Origin: Brachypterus glaber
Taxonomy: Eukaryota > Arthropoda > Insecta > Coleoptera > Kateretidae
Direction: 5' to 3'
DNA: 64,000 bases
NCBI GenBank assembly: GCA_958510825.1
Contig: CAUEHQ010000005.1
Coordinates: 122,069 to 186,068 of the forward strand
Notes under the pieces: model-generated
What the model was told of the DNA's origin: nothing
The model's database searches: none
Seen by the model: only the letters and a program-made list of their open reading frames with translations
Shown: piece by piece, positions 22,541 to 35,330 of the stretch
Numbering within the stretch: the stretch's first letter is position 1
Layout of the letters: each line of letters starts with the position of its first letter
Position numbers and translations under genes: made by a program

Positions 22541-23600
22541 TTGCTCCCCCCCCCCGAAAAAAAATCCTGGATACGCCCTTGACTTCAGTCACATAACCTC
22601 ACTTTTCTAACGTGTCAAATTTATGAAGTCTGTTTATGATGCCTGCCCGCAAAAAAAGTAACGTATCAAATCTTTTTATAGACACACAAACTAACGCATT
22701 CCATTACATAATATTCACAGTAAATGGTATGAATGGTCAAAAACATATTTTCAAAAAAAAGAAACGAAAAAAAAATCAAAATTATTCAATTTTTTTAAAT
22801 TTTCTTTTTACAAAAAACGAAAAAAAAATCTTTTTTTCAAAAAAAAACCTTTACGAACGAATAAAAATTTTGAAAATTTTTTACAAGTTTTTTTCGATTT
22901 TTTTTTTCAAAAAAAAAATTTTCAAAAAAAAACTTAAAAAAATTTTTTTCAAAAAAAACTGTAATTTTTCTAAATTTTTAATTTTTTTTTATTTATTTTT
23001 ACGAAGAACAAAAAAAATATTTTTTTCAAAAAGAGTATGTTTATTCTAAATATATTTAAATTTATTAATTGAAATTAAATAGAGTTGTTACAACTCAGTT
23101 GTAAAAAACCGTTTTAAATTAAATAAATATTTTTTTATAAACTGTCATCCTTCATACATAACTTTTACAATAAAAAATGTGTTAATTTTTAATAAAAAAC
23201 AAATTTGTTTTTTTTTTATAACGGTTTTTTTTTTTAATAAAAAACAAATTTGTTTTTTTTTTATAAAGTCTATAGACTAGCCAGCTAGCTATAGCTTTGT
23301 TTTAAAACGTTTTTTTTTGTGTTTAAAAAAAACAAAATTTTTTTTTGAATTTACAACTCTATACAAAATTGAAAGTAACTCGTTTTGCGCTTAGGGCACT
23401 GAAACGGAGTTATAAGCGAAAACTGAAAAAAGTGCGAATTTTCGGCGCTTTTTCCAAGATAGCGGATTAAGCACAGGGGGTGGGATGACGAAAACTTGGA
23501 TTTTTCACTCCCTTACCGACCTACACAACATACAACAAATCTAGAACTACCAGTCCTTTTGTAGGGTATTATCCCTTTATTCACTGGACTATTTTGCGGC
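22541..23600. other. AT-rich low-complexity sequence
   Basis: Dominated by long A and T runs and TTTTTTCAAAAAA words. The 137-codon plus-strand frame at 22636-23049 is almost all Lys, Phe, Ile and Asn and follows base composition. No gene is supported. Confidence 0.7.
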
Positions 23601-24182
23601 CCCGGCCAGTCCGCCGCTGAATAAATAACGGTAGACTTTGGATGAATTAGGCGCTCAAATTCACATGATCACGTTTCTAAATGCTTATTGGTTCAACCCT
23701 AGCTCGTTTCAAATAAATAAATGAACGTTTAGCAGTTACCTATCCTTTTCCATAGCTCTTTTATGCCAATTAAATACTAGTAGCGCCACCTGTTATTACA
23801 CATCTGAATTTTGCATTCGTCTTTTTTGCAATTTTGCTTTGTACAAGTTGCTTATTGATCATTGTGAGTAATTATATTAAGTATAGTGAAATGTTAAACA
23901 TTATTAAAAGTTTTAGTTTTCTCTAGTTCTTGTATTTATCCTAATTTGGAGAAGAAAATAAATTTTAGGTTAGTTTGGTATGAGTTACAAATGCTGAGTA
24001 TCGCCGCTAGAGCTACATTTTTAATGTAACGCAGAAGATGAATATTCGACTCATGTCCGTTTTATTCAAGACTTTATAAGTGCTATTGGTTTAATTTGAA
24101 GAGACAAGTGATATCTATAAACTTTTTACTTCTATATACTTGACTATGTAAGCATACCTTTGTCTCGAAAATAGTATCAAAA
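23601..24182 (+). promoter_or_regulatory. Upstream region and probable 5' UTR of the ZMYND8-like gene
   Basis: This stretch is less repetitive and slightly richer in G/C than its surroundings and leads directly into the first coding exon. An in-frame TGA about 42 bases before the ATG shows that the coding frame does not extend further up without splicing. I see no clear TATA box placed for a start site and cannot fix the transcription start. An upstream non-coding exon is possible. Confidence 0.4.
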
Positions 24183-24821
24183 ATGTCTGAGACTGTTGCT
24201 AATGAATTACGAGTAGAAACTTCGCCAGAGGAACAAGTGGTTATTGCAAAAGTTCAGGAAAGTCAAACTAAAAACTGTGAAAATTACATTAATTTACCTG
24301 AAGACACTTCATCTCAAGACTATACAGTTCTTCCAAACCCCATCTCCAGCCCCATACGAGAAGTACATGAAAATGTTTCTCTAGAAAGTGAACTTCAAGA
24401 GCCCTCTGTGGAATCAGCTAAAGACCTGTCAAAAGAAGAACAAGATGAACAAGCAGGAGTGGCATTTAGTAGGGAACTAAAGTCCCTACTAGCTTTGTCA
24501 AAAGAAGCTAATCTAAACACAAATATATCTCATAAACGAAAGACTTTGGATAATGCTAAGGATACTCCTACAAAAACTAAAAATTTGGAAACAGAAAAAA
24601 CTCCCAGCCAAAAAAAGGCACCAATTGTTGGTTCAAGTACTGAAAGTACCAGCATGGTTGAACCTGAGCAAGAGGACAATAATACATCACAAGAAGTTTT
24701 TAATGAATCTCAAAAGAATTTTAAAAGAAAAAGGGACAGTTCAACAGAAGCTGTTGCAGGTGGCGCCACTAATGACAGGAAAAGTAGAAAATCCTCAAGC
24801 AGTGAAGCAGTCATGTTTCAG
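24183..24821 (+). CDS. ZMYND8: ZMYND8-like chromatin reader, coding exon 1
   Basis: The exon gives residues 1-213 of the predicted protein. ATG sits in AAAAATGTCTG and has an in-frame TGA upstream. The region is acidic and Ser/Thr/Glu-rich with basic stretches (HKRKTLDNAK, FKRKRDSS, NDRKSRKSSSS) that could serve nuclear import; it is otherwise disordered-looking, as expected before the PHD finger in this family. The donor is CAG|GTAAAA at 24822, phase 0. Reading through the intron gives only VKKTF and a stop, so an intron-retained form would lack all domains. Assignment rests on the domains in the next exons: PHD, then bromodomain with the family's characteristic spacing. Confidence 0.85.
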
Positions 24822-24974
24822 GTAAAAAAAACCTTTTAAATTCACTAAAAGTAACATAAAAGATGTATCACTTGCTTAAACTTTAGCTGAACCATATTGT
24901 TACAATGTTAATGACCTTTGAACAAAATCTAACCTATTCACTCTTAATTAACTCATTGGTATTCTATTTTACAG

Positions 24975-25141
24975 GCAAACAAAGACAGGTTTTGTTGGAG
25001 GTGCCATCGAGATGGAGTTAACATAGTCTGTGAGACCTGCCCACGGTCCTATCATCAGAAATGCATAAGACAACAAATCACTGATCCAGAGCCTTGTCCA
25101 GAATGCATGTCGATAGCCAGAGCTGAAAGTACAGACTCTAA
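24975..25141 (+). CDS. ZMYND8: ZMYND8-like chromatin reader, coding exon 2 (PHD finger)
   Basis: The acceptor is TTTTACAG|GCAAAC and the frame continues from exon 1 in phase 0. It encodes residues 214-269 with a full C4HC3 PHD finger: C220 and C223 (FCWRCHRDG), C232 and C235 (CETC), H240 and C243 (YHQKC), C254 and C257 (CPEC). The CW-C-H-R-G opening and CPRSYHQKC are close to the PHD of ZMYND8/PRKCBP1. In that family the PHD, bromodomain and PWWP act together to read histone H3 marks in the nucleus. The donor is CTCTAA|GTAAGA, phase 2. The preceding intron is 153 bp. Confidence 0.9.
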
Positions 25142-25342
25142 GTAAGAAAATACAAGTTGAGACTGTTAAGCTTAAATTTCTTTAATTTAAATCCCCCTTG
25201 TGTCACTTTTTTGTCCCTTTGCATAGCTATGTTTCTCAAGTATTGGCTTCCTCCCTCTTCTCCTATAGTGGAACATAGTTGTTAACCAACCCTAGCCTAT
25301 TATTATTTCAGAATTTTTGCTAAAGTGGTATATTTTTTACAG

Positions 25343-25424
25343 AGAGGGTGTTCGAGGTTTGTCTATGGATGAGCTGAGCAATCTACTTAAATTTGCATGG
25401 AAGAGAATGAAACAATGCAATGGT
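25343..25424 (+). CDS. ZMYND8: ZMYND8-like chromatin reader, coding exon 3 (PHD-bromodomain junction)
   Basis: The acceptor is TTTTTTACAG|AGAGGG. Joined to exon 2 it yields residues about 270-296, with MDELSNLLKFAWKRMKQ. This aligns with the segment between PHD and the first bromodomain helix in ZMYND8 (IEQLSYLLKFA-type in vertebrates, from memory). The donor GGT|GTAAGT is phase 0 and near-consensus. The intron before it is 201 bp; the one after it is 27,668 bp and full of transposons, so this exon ends just before the expansion. Confidence 0.85.
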
Positions 25425-25659
25425 GTAAGTAGAAAAGATTATTTTGGGAAAAATAAGCTATATTTGTATTATATTTTGAATCTAATGTTAATATTTGGGA
25501 CAGCCCTTGTACACTTGACAATCATGAACAAGATTAAAAAAAATGTTTTGCATATCCAATGTATGAAAAAAAAAACAGATAATTTAGAGCCTTTGATGTA
25601 AAAATTCTATATCTAAATCAATACTTGTTGCCATTAAAAAAAATCCTTTGAAACCTTTA

Positions 25660-27572
25660 AGGGAACGTTCTCAAGTATTACGTAACGCGCTACTTGAAAA
25701 AGTTACGCTGCGTTAAAGGGGGGGGGGGAGGTGGTTTTCAGTAAAAATGTTACCCCCCGGCATTTTAGAATTAGGCCATTAGGTCTTAAAAGTTAAGAAT
25801 AATTAAAACAATAAATATCTGCCTTGTAAATCTTTAGTTACCTTATAATTCATAAAAATTATAATTAAATTAATAATTGATTAGTTCTATTATAAGTTAC
25901 TGTGACGGATCCACGGAAGGGGTAATGGGGGAGGGGCCCAGGATAAAATAATTGTAGAATTTGTAGAATTTTCTAATTACGACTTCATGATATAAATAAA
26001 GGGAGGTTAAAGCCTCCTACCCAGAAAAAGCTGTAAGGGGCGCCAAAACGAGCTTTTTTAAGGTATATATTGCGTGTTCAAGTGGACTATAATAGACCTT
26101 TCAATTTGTAATAGTTTTGGCCTGCGGCGCTAGAGGTTTCTTACGTTTTTGTGAAATTTTCGTAATTTGGAATGTAAAACTGTTTTAAAATTAAAGTTTG
26201 TAAAAAAAATACCTGTGGCTCTAGGCATTTCTTGCATTTTTGTGAAATAGATCAAGTTTGTAAAATTTTTCGCCTGTTGCCCTAGGGTAAGCGAAATTCG
26301 TAAAAAATTTCGCCTGCGGCGCTAGAGCTTTCTAGATTTTTTGTGAAATTTAGAATAATAAAATTGTTTAAAAATTAAAATATACCATCAAGTTGGTAAA
26401 ATTTTTTGCCTGTGGCACCAGGGTTTTCTTACTTTTTTTTTTATTTAAAACTGTAGAACTTAAGCGTAAAAGTTTTCGCCTGCGGCGCTAGAGCTTTCTT
26501 GCATTTTTCTGAAATTTTCATTAATAAAACTGTATAAATAAAAAAAAATCGCTTGTGACACTAGTCATTTCTTACGTTTTTATAGAACTTAAGAGTGACA
26601 TTCGTCAAAATTTTCGCCTTCGGCGCTAGAGTTTCTTGTATTTTTGAAAAATTTTAAATTTAATTAATTTTAATTTAAAAGAATGGTTTAAAATTAAAAT
26701 AAAATGAAAAAATCTATTCCTGCGGCGCTGGGGCTTATAAGTATTACTCATTATTTTATTATTTACAGCGTCTGTGCGGTAGTTTCGAATTTTCAAAAAA
26801 AAAAATCAAAAATCGTCCTAGACAAAAAATTCTTGGATATAAATTTTTTTCATGAAAAAATTTCATTTTTTTTAAATGTCCGTCCGTCTGTCCGTCCGAT
26901 GTCACGATTTTTGTGAACACGATAACTCGAGAACGAATAATCCGATCAACTTTTTTCAAGAAAAATCAAGTTCTACAAGGGGGAGATCTATATTGTTTTT
27001 GAAAATAATCCCCCCAAAAACAAAAAGTTAGGGGGGTTAAACTTGAAAAAAAAAACGAAAAAAGCTGAAAGAAAATTCCGATTAACGTAGCTATTTTAGG
27101 AAAAGTTACGTTTATTATAAGGGAGAATTCTAACAATTTCAAAAGTAATCCCCCAAAAACAAAAAAGTTATGGGTGGTTAAACTTTTTAAACAAATAAAA
27201 AAAACTATCATTTTCAAAACTTTTTTTTTCAAATTTTTTTCGTTTTTCGCAAAAAGAAAATAAAAAAAATGAATCTTAAAAAAAAAATTTTTAATTAAAA
27301 AAAAATCCATTTTTTTTTGTTTTTCGAAAAAAATGTAATTTTTTCAAAAATATTTCGTTTTTCGCAAAAAGAGGATAAAAAAATTGAAAAATATTTTCAA
27401 GTTTTTTCGTTTAAAAAAAATCTTAAATAAAATATTTTTTTTTTATTTTTTTTTATGATTTTTTTTTAAATATTTGGTAATCATTTACTGTGAATAATAT
27501 ATAATGAAATGCGTAGCATTACATATCTTCAAATTACCAAATTTTGCGTTACGTAATACTTGAACGTTCCCT
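25660..27572. mobile_element. 1.9-kb element with AGGGAACGTTC ... TTACGTAACGC inverted ends
   Basis: The left end AGGGAACGTTCTCAAGTATT continues into ACGTAACGC; the right end is its inverse (GCGTTACGTAATACTTGAAC then GTTCCCT), differing by a 2-base insertion. The interior has a GCCTGCGGCGCTA-type block (26040-26740) and long A/T runs. No transposase. A target duplication is not clear. The right end is present twice because of the tandem duplication that follows (second copy ends at 29215). Confidence 0.65.
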
Positions 27573-29742
27573 AATTTGTACCAAAAAGTTCCCGCCTGCT
27601 GTGCCCCCAGAATACCTACATTTACGAGATTTACATATTTTATTTTTGCTTGATTTAATTTATTTTGATTGATTATTATTATTATTATTATATATTATTT
27701 TTTTTAATGTCGTTTTGGGATCACCGAAATTTACCGCTAAAATCGAATTTATTGTTAAAAATCCCCCCTTATAAATAATGTTGCGAATTTAACGCAAGAA
27801 ATAAAAAAAAGCAGAAAACGAAAAAAAAGTTCAAAAAAAGATGGGCATTTCCGTAAAAGACGCGTGTCCCGGACTTTTACCTGCCCTACTTACCAGTTTA
27901 ATCCGGCCGACTGCTCAGCGCGTCACAAATGTGAAAAGGGGCGAAAATTTACAATAAGAAAAAACGATACCAAACAAGCCTAATATTTTCTATCCTATTT
28001 TTAACGGCCAAGTTAAAGTTCTGAGCGATTTTATCTGGATTTTTTAAATTTTTTAGCAAAAAATTTAATTTAAGACTTGAAATTTTATTTTATTGTTTAA
28101 AAATTAAAATATACCATCAAGTTGGCAAAAATTTTTGCCTGTGGCACCAGGGTTTTCTTCCTTTTTTTTTAATTTAAAACTGTAGAACTTAAGCGTAAAA
28201 GTTTTCGCCTGCGGCGCTAGAGCTTTCTTGCATTTTTCTGGAATTTTCATTAATAAAACTGTATAAATAAAAAAAAATCGCTTGTGACACTAATGTTTTC
28301 TTACGTTTTTACAGAACTTAAGAGTGACATTCGTCAAAATTTTCGCGCTAGAGGTTCTTGTATTTTTGGAAAATTTTAATTTTAATTAATTTTAATTTAA
28401 AAGAATGGTTTAAAATTAAAATAAAATGAAAAAATTTATTCCTGCGGCGCTGGGGCTTATAAGTATTACTCATTATTTTATTATTTACAGCGTCTGTGCG
28501 GTAGTTTCGACTTTTCAAAAAAAAATCAAAAATCGTCCTAGACAAAAAATTCTTGGATATAAATTTTTTTCATGAAAAAATTTATTTTTTTTAAATGTCC
28601 GTCCGTCTGTCCGTCCCATGTCACGATTTTTGTGAACACGATAACTCGAGAACGAATAATCCGATCAACTTTTTTCAAGAAAAATCAAGTTCTACAAGGG
28701 GGAGATCTATATTGTTTTTGAAAATAATCCCCCCAAAAACAAAAAGTTTTAGGAAAAGTTACGTTTATTACAAGGGAGAATTCTAACAATTTCAAAAGTA
28801 ATCCCCCAAAAACAAAAAAGTTATGGGTGGTTAAACTTTTTAAACAAATAAAAAAAACTATCATTTTCAAAACTTTTTTTTTCAATTTTTTTTCGTTTTT
28901 CGCAAAAAGAAAATGAATCTTAAAAAAAAAATTTTTAATTAAAAAAAAAATCCATTTTTTTTTGTTTTTCGAAAAAAATGTAATTTTTTCAAAAATATTT
29001 CGTTTTTCGCAAAAAGAGGATAAAAAAATTGAAAAATAATTTCAAGTTTTTTCGTTTAAAAAAAATCTTAAATAAAATATTTTTTTTTATTTTTTTTATG
29101 ATTTTTTTTAAAATATTTGGTAATCATTTACTGTGAATAATATATAATGAAATGCGTAGCATTACATATCTTCAAATTACCAAATTTTGCGTTACGTAAT
29201 ACTTGAACGTTCCCTAATTTGTACCAAAAAGTTCCCGCCTGCGGTGCCCCCAGAATACCTACATTTACGAGATTTACATATTTAATTTTTGCTTGATTTA
29301 ATTTATTTTGATTGATTATTATTATTATTATTATTATTATATATTATTTTTTTTAATGTCGTTTTGGGATCACCGAAATTTACCGCTAAAATCGAATTTA
29401 TTGTTAAAAATCCCCCCTTATAAATAATGTTGCGAATTTAACGCAAGAAATAAAAAAAAGCAGAAAACGAAAAAAAAGTTCAGAAAAAGATGGGCATTTC
29501 CGTAAAAGACGCGTGTCCCGGACTTTTACCTGCCCTACTTACCAGTTTAATCCGGCCGACTGCTCAGCGCGTCACAAATGTGAAAAGGGGCGAAAATTTA
29601 CAATAAGAAAAAACGATACCAACAAGCCTAATATTTTCTATCCTATTTTTAACGGCCAAGGTAAAGTTCTGGGCGATTTTATCTGGATTTTTTAAATTTT
29701 TTAGCAAAAAATTTAATTTAAGACTTGAAATTTTATTTTATT
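26364..29742. repeat. Direct tandem duplication of a 1.7-kb segment
   Basis: Unit 1 is 26364-28092 and unit 2 is 28093-29742, both starting TTGTTTAAAAATTAAAATAT and ending at TTTTATTTTATT. Identity is very high. Unit 2 lacks about 65 bases corresponding to 27027-27100 and a few smaller pieces. The duplication includes the right part of the preceding TIR element and about 500 bases of downstream sequence, so it postdates that insertion. Unequal crossing-over or replication slippage at the shared A/T-rich end is a simple explanation. Confidence 0.85.
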
Positions 29743-30870
29743 ATAACATAAATTTTATTATGATTTCATATTTAGACATTTCTGCAGATGCATATTTTGT
29801 TATCCTGGCAACCAAGCCAAGTAAAAACCAGTCGTCTCGAACGAGCTAGAATACTTTCTCATAAAAAAAGTTATGTCTAGAAATAATTTATTACATTTTG
29901 GGGAGGGAAGGTTATGAAAAAATTATAATAAAATTTTTTGTGTAATTTTATTTTACCTAAAGGTGGTTTTTAAATGTCCCTTCTATTGTAAATACTAAAT
30001 AAGTTATGTACAGAAACAAGTTATTACCTTTTAAGAAAATGGTGAGGGGGGGGGGTCATGGAAAAAATTACAATATTTGTTATGATGTAGTTTTATTTTA
30101 CCTATTAGGTGATTTCCAAATTTTTCTTCAATTTTTAATAATAAAGAAGTTATGTCCAGTATTTTTTTTATATTTTGGCGGAGAGGGGTGCTAGAATAAA
30201 TGATAATTGCATTTTTTGTTTATGTTTTATGAGGTTTTTAAATTTGTCTTCCATTGTGAATAATAAAAAGATGTATAAACAATTTTTTACATTTTGGGAG
30301 AAAAAAATATAACATTTTTTATGTAGTTCTAGTTTATGTGATTTATATATATATAATTTTTTTTTTCTATTATAAATAACAATTTTGCTCAAGTACGAAC
30401 TTGTCCAAGATAATATAAAAATACATCTGCATACCAAATTTCAAGTCACTAGCTCAAAGCTTTCTTAAGTTATCGTGGATACAGACAGACCGACAGACAG
30501 ACCCACCGACAGACAGACATAATTTTTTTGTTGCTTATTTTGATTTTTCTCGACGTATTAGGAAAATATAAGCAAAAATAATGATTTTTTTTCTATCACA
30601 ATACATTCTTTTATGAGAAAGTAAAAATGAAAAATTGGAATCGCTTTTTCACATTTCTCGACATGTCGCGATGTTACAAAATATACAAAAATATTCCTTC
30701 CGAATATATACAAAAATATTACTTCCGAAAAAAAGTTATGTTTTCCTGTCCGGGGAGTTTGTAACAGTGCAATGTGGTCACAAAAAAAAAGTGACAAAAG
30801 TCTGCTTTTTTGAATAAGGCCATTTTTTGCACCGCTGATTACGAAAAAAATAGCGAAAAAATTAAAAAAA
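29743..30870. repeat. Four degenerate 120-145 bp repeats and a GACA-rich tract
   Basis: 29870-30390 has about four weak repeats, each with TTATGTxxAGxAA, ATTACxTTTTxGG, a TAGTTxTATTTTACCT-like part and a closing run AAATAxTAAAxAAG. 30478-30522 is a GACAGACA-type tract following CACTAGCTCAAAGC; the same kind of tract (GTCCGTCCGTCTGTCCG) lies at 26880 and 28597. No gene is seen in the rest. Confidence 0.5.
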
Positions 30871-31179
30871 AATTACGACATTAGGGTGGTTCAAGTTTTT
30901 TGGAAAATGTCCGATTTAGCTGAAATTTGGCATAAAAGCTTCTTTTGGTAATATTAATACGGACCTATACCCAAAAACTTAAAATTCAAAATGGCGGAGC
31001 AAATATGGCCGATTTATTTTTAAATTTTGCCAAAATTGTCGAAAATGTGGCACAAAACAAACAAAAATTGAGAGATTCAACGTAATCTCTTATATATTTT
31101 CCTTATATATACTACTAATTACTGTAAAAATTTCATGATTTTCTACTGGCCTGTTTTTTATTTAATTTTCAATATATAT
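30871..31179. other. AT-rich sequence without recognisable feature
   Basis: Starts with GGTGGTTCAAGTTTTTTGG and continues with interspersed TTTTAAATTTTG-like words. It may be the eroded left part of a mobile element, but no terminal repeat or frame is supported. Confidence 0.35.
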
Positions 31180-31410
31180 ATGGAGTTAAATGGAGAATTT
31201 TATAAGCTTTAAAATGATGTATTACACGACCCCTCTTTCCATTAAAAAAATGTGCCCCCATGCCCCCTGCCCACATTTTAAGAGCTGAAAGTATTAAATA
31301 TATGCTAAAAGATAGTTTAAGTTGTCTTATTTAAAAGTTCCAAATTTGAAGTCGATATCTCAACTGGTTCAAAAGTTAAGAGGGGGGGTGACTTTTGGAC
31401 CGCTCTGTAT
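31180..31410. mobile_element. GCGGTCCAAAAGTCACC-family MITE, copy 1 (truncated)
   Basis: The right end GGGGGTGACTTTTGGACCGC matches the ends of the copies at 37484-38190 and 51862-52548, as does the preceding 200 bp (CCCCTGCCCACATTTTAAGAG and TCGATATCTCAACT). The left half is missing. Non-coding. Confidence 0.65.
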
Positions 31411-31412
31411 AT

Positions 31413-34400
31413 ATACAGGGCGGGCCATCTAAGACGTATATGGAATTTTTTGGCGTTATTTCTAAAGCTATCAATTTAAAATTAAAACTATTGATTATAG
31501 ACCCAATAATCTATTAGTCTGACCAAAAAAAACTTTTTAACTAGCTTTTATTTTGGAATTGCGGCCATATGAAACTGAATTTCAATGATAAAGTTTAGTT
31601 AAAAACTTGAAAATCTAAAAATATTTGCTTTTTCTTTAACGTTCAATACTTTTTGTAACTAGTAACTCAATTTTTTAAACAAAAAATCTAAATTGAAAAA
31701 TTAATAATTTTAAAATTTTCTTACAGTGTATTTAAATAAAATGATTTTATTTAGTTTGCTGTGATAAAATTTTTCTAAGCGTGAGTCTTTCATAAATGTC
31801 AATTTATTTTACCTATGATGTCAACTGACTTTTTCTTTCGCAATTAAAAAATAAACTTATTTTCTTGATAAATTAGTGAAAAATGGATTAAAAAATAGGA
31901 ATCAGTTAAAAGTGCTTCTGAATTTTATCACCAACCAGCATAATTTGAAAACATGTAGTTTTTGAACGTTTGAAGAACTTTTATAAAAATAAGGTCTACA
32001 CACTGGGCTTGAATATATTTTAGGGTAAATGGGATTGGCAACGCTAAACTACAGTGCATTTCATTAGAATAGGGTTCACACATCATAAAACCATCAACAG
32101 TAAAATCGAAACGTATGTAGGTCAAAAGTTATTGGTAAAAGTTCTTTGCCGATGGCCATGTTAAATATTTTAGATTAGTTTGATAAGGTGTTAGGTGAAT
32201 CTAGTAGAATTTTGCCCGTAGAATTCGAATTCGTTCGCAGAAATGTTCTGTCGTACTTCGTTTAAAAGATATTGGTTTTTGAAAAAATGACTTTTTCTAT
32301 TTTTTGCCATTTTTAAACAATCATAAAAAAATTATCTAACATAATGGAACATTCTGGTTTGGTTTATGTTATAGTAGGAACTTTTATATTTTAAAATCAA
32401 ATCTTAAAGTTTTGAAATACCCGTGTTTTTATATAACAATAGGGTTTTTTTTTTAAATCTTGTTCTTCGAAAAAAATGTTGATAGGATGGGCAGTGTTTT
32501 AATTGTCATTTTTAAATAACATCTTTCTTAGTTTAAGTCAAGGTGTATAGTCATCTTGGTTTAAGTCACTGTCGTAATTACCTGTCATATAATAATTATT
32601 ATATTGTATTGTATTTATTAAAATGATGCAACCCAACTGGAACCACGAGTGTCGTAAAAAAGTTTGTGCTGGATGTGGGGTAACGATCGGGCTAAATAAA
32701 AATTGCCGTAATACAGCATACAACATTAGCCCAAAATTTCAAGCAATATTTAAATGCAAAATTTGAAATTTCAAATACGAAATATCCGACTTCAATTTGT
32801 ACATCCTGTCGCCATGCTCTACAAGAAAGAGAAAAAGGTAAATGGAGTAGGCCTTTACCAATTATGCCAAATTTTACTGAAATTTATTGTAACCAAAGCA
32901 AAAGGAGGGGAGAAGCATGCATATGTTTAATATGTAAAAACGGTAATGCCATTAGAAAAGAAAATAGAAAAATCGAAGAGCCAAAGATGGAAGCACATAG
33001 GGTATGCTGTAAAACTTGCCATGTGGACATAGGAAAAGTAAAACGGCATGCGATTAGTTATTTGACATCAGATTCGGATTCAGCGAAAATACATAGGATA
33101 GGTCAAAAGTACTAGAGTTTTTTTTTTCTTTTTGTGTGGCTGTGTGTCTATCAAAGGTGTAAAAAGTAACATTTGGGAAGAGGACCAAAATCTTGGAAGC
33201 TATTAGTGTTAAAGTACCCTATGAAAGAAAAATGTATTGTGATTCTTACTTAATAAGTATGAAATTTTTAATACTTACGTATTTAAACTCTATGTGTTTT
33301 ATTGCGTTTCAATAAAATATTTTTTAAAGGGTATTTTAAATACATATTACATAATTTTCCTTGATTGTATCTATATTATATTTAATTTTCTCTTTATTTG
33401 TTTTAAATATATTTCACAATTATGTAAAAGGGGCTTGTCCTAAAAGGACTTTTTAATTAATACCTAATTAGGGAAATAAATAAAAGCTGACAATAAAGGG
33501 CTTAGTTTTAGATCTATTTTTTTAGGGTTTTATAATTTGTTTTGTTCTGTATAGTTATACCTATACATTTATATAAAGTATGTAAAGTATATTTTAAGAT
33601 TTTAGCAAAATAAAAATCTTACAAATTATTATTACTTATATTGTCTTTTTCGGTATTTGTACAGATGCATTTATGTAGAACTTTACGCGGGCCTCCTTTG
33701 ACCATTTCGCGGGCCTCTTATGACCCATTCTTGGACTCCCCTTTGGTCATTAGGCCCCCTAGGACCTCGTCGTCCCGGGGTTTAAGTACCCAGTTCGCTA
33801 CTGGGTTCGCTACTGGGTATCACCCAAGTTAATATTTATATTATAATTATATTCATAATTATACAAATATATAAAGAAGTACCCCTTAGCAAGAGTCTCT
33901 TATAAGTAAATCAATAAAAATAATAGAAAAAAATCTAGTCCTCTAAGTTAGTGGCTCTAACATTCTTCATGAAAATCTCGGAAATTGTCAAATAAATTAC
34001 ACTTTTGACAAGTCGTGATAATACACTAGCCAACCTATATATATTTTTTTCCAAAAACAAGATTTAAAAAAGCCACTATTATTATATAAAATAATGGGTA
34101 TTTCGAAACTTTAAAAGTTGATTTTAAAATATAAAAGTTCCTACTATAACATAAACCAAACCAGAATGTTCCATTATGTTAGATAATTTTTTTATGATTG
34201 TTTAAAAATGGCAAAAAATAGTAAAAGTTATTTTTTCAAAAACCAATATCTTTTAAACGAAGTACGACAGAACATTTCTGCGAACGAATTCGAATTCTAC
34301 GGGCAAAATTCTACTAGATTCACCTAACACCTTATCAAACTAATCTAAAATATTTAACATGGCCATCGGCAAAGAACTTTTACCAATAACTTTTGACCTA

Positions 34401-35330
34401 CATACGTTTCGATTTTACTGTTGATGGTTTTATGATGTGTGATCCCTATTCTAATGAAATGCACTGTAGTTTAGCGTTGCCAATCCCATTTACCCTATAA
34501 TATATTCAAGCCCAGTGTGTCTACACAATAAATTTATAACTAAAAACAAATAAAAAAAACTAAATAGATACGTATTTGAATTTTTATTTAAGTTAAGCAA
34601 TTAGAAGTATAATTTAGTTCATTGTATTAGCTCTTGTATCTCTTGGCTTCCGAGACAAGTAAAACCCAAATTTAAGTAAAACTCGAGGTAAAACTGCACC
34701 ATTTTTATGAAAAATAAACACGCACCAGGCTTTTTTTTGCTTATTTATAATCTTTTATCACTTCCAAGTTATAATTTTAAAACTTCTCACTGAATAATAA
34801 TTTTTCGCCAAACCATGGTTTACTGTAACTTCCTAATACATGCTATTATTTTATTTTTCTAAATATCTATTTATTTATTATAATTATTAAGTATTTTTCT
34901 TGTTCAGAAATAAAAATATAACATTTTCAAAATTATTCAAACCACTGACAAGTGAATTGTCATTTTACAAGATTTAGTAAAGTGTCACAGCAAGCTTTAT
35001 CTACTTGCGTTCTACTCATACACTGTTAAAAATTTTTAAAAATAACTATTTTTTAATTTCAGTTTTTTGTCTTAAAACTAACGTTATTAGCTATGAAAAG
35101 TATGGAACGTTAAAGAAAACGCAACAGTTTTTCAGATTTTAGAAGTTTTAACTAAAGTTTACCAATTAAATTCAGTTTCATATGACCGTAACTCCAAAAC
35201 CAAAGCTAGTTAAAAATTTTTGTTTAGTCAGATTTATAGCTTATTGGGTCTATAATCAATAGTATAAATTTTAAATTGGCAGCTTTAGAAATAACTCCAA
35301 AAAACGCCCTGTACGTCTTAGATATATATA
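31413..35330. mobile_element. 3.9-kb element with long inverted arms and a cysteine-rich gene remnant
   Basis: The left arm (31420-32420) and right arm (34090-35320) are reverse complements over much of their length, for example GATTATAGACCCAATA against TTGGGTCTATAATC, and CTAATCTAAAATATTTAACA at the right against its inverse at 32155. Ends are ACAGGGCG(GGCC)ATCTAAGACGTA and TACGTCTTAGATATATATA, in an AT-repeat setting, like many insect mariner-type MITEs. The unique core 32540-34000 carries the frame described at 32623-33115. No transposase is seen. Confidence 0.6.
32623..33115 (+). pseudogene. Cysteine-rich protein remnant, family unknown
   Basis: The frame starts with two ATGs and encodes HECRKKVCAGCGVTIGLNKN with further Asn/Arg-rich sequence, ending in FKCKI and a stop near 32763. 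One base over, the frame continues with CTSCRHALQ, WSRPLPIMPNFTEIY, CICLICKNG and HRVCCKTC. A single frameshift near 32760 therefore separates two halves of one protein of about 160 residues. Cysteine pairs are CAGC, CTSC, CLIC and CCKTC, suggesting two or three zinc-binding sites. It lies in the core between long inverted arms and so is probably element cargo, either DNA-binding or accessory. I do not recognise the family. Confidence 0.5.

Noticed and set aside
22636..23049. 137-codon Lys/Phe-rich frame
   Set aside because: Pure A/T homopolymer translation; no coding character.
24553..24825. 90-codon plus frame overlapping exon 1
   Set aside because: Alternative frame inside the supported exon, no domain, no start context.
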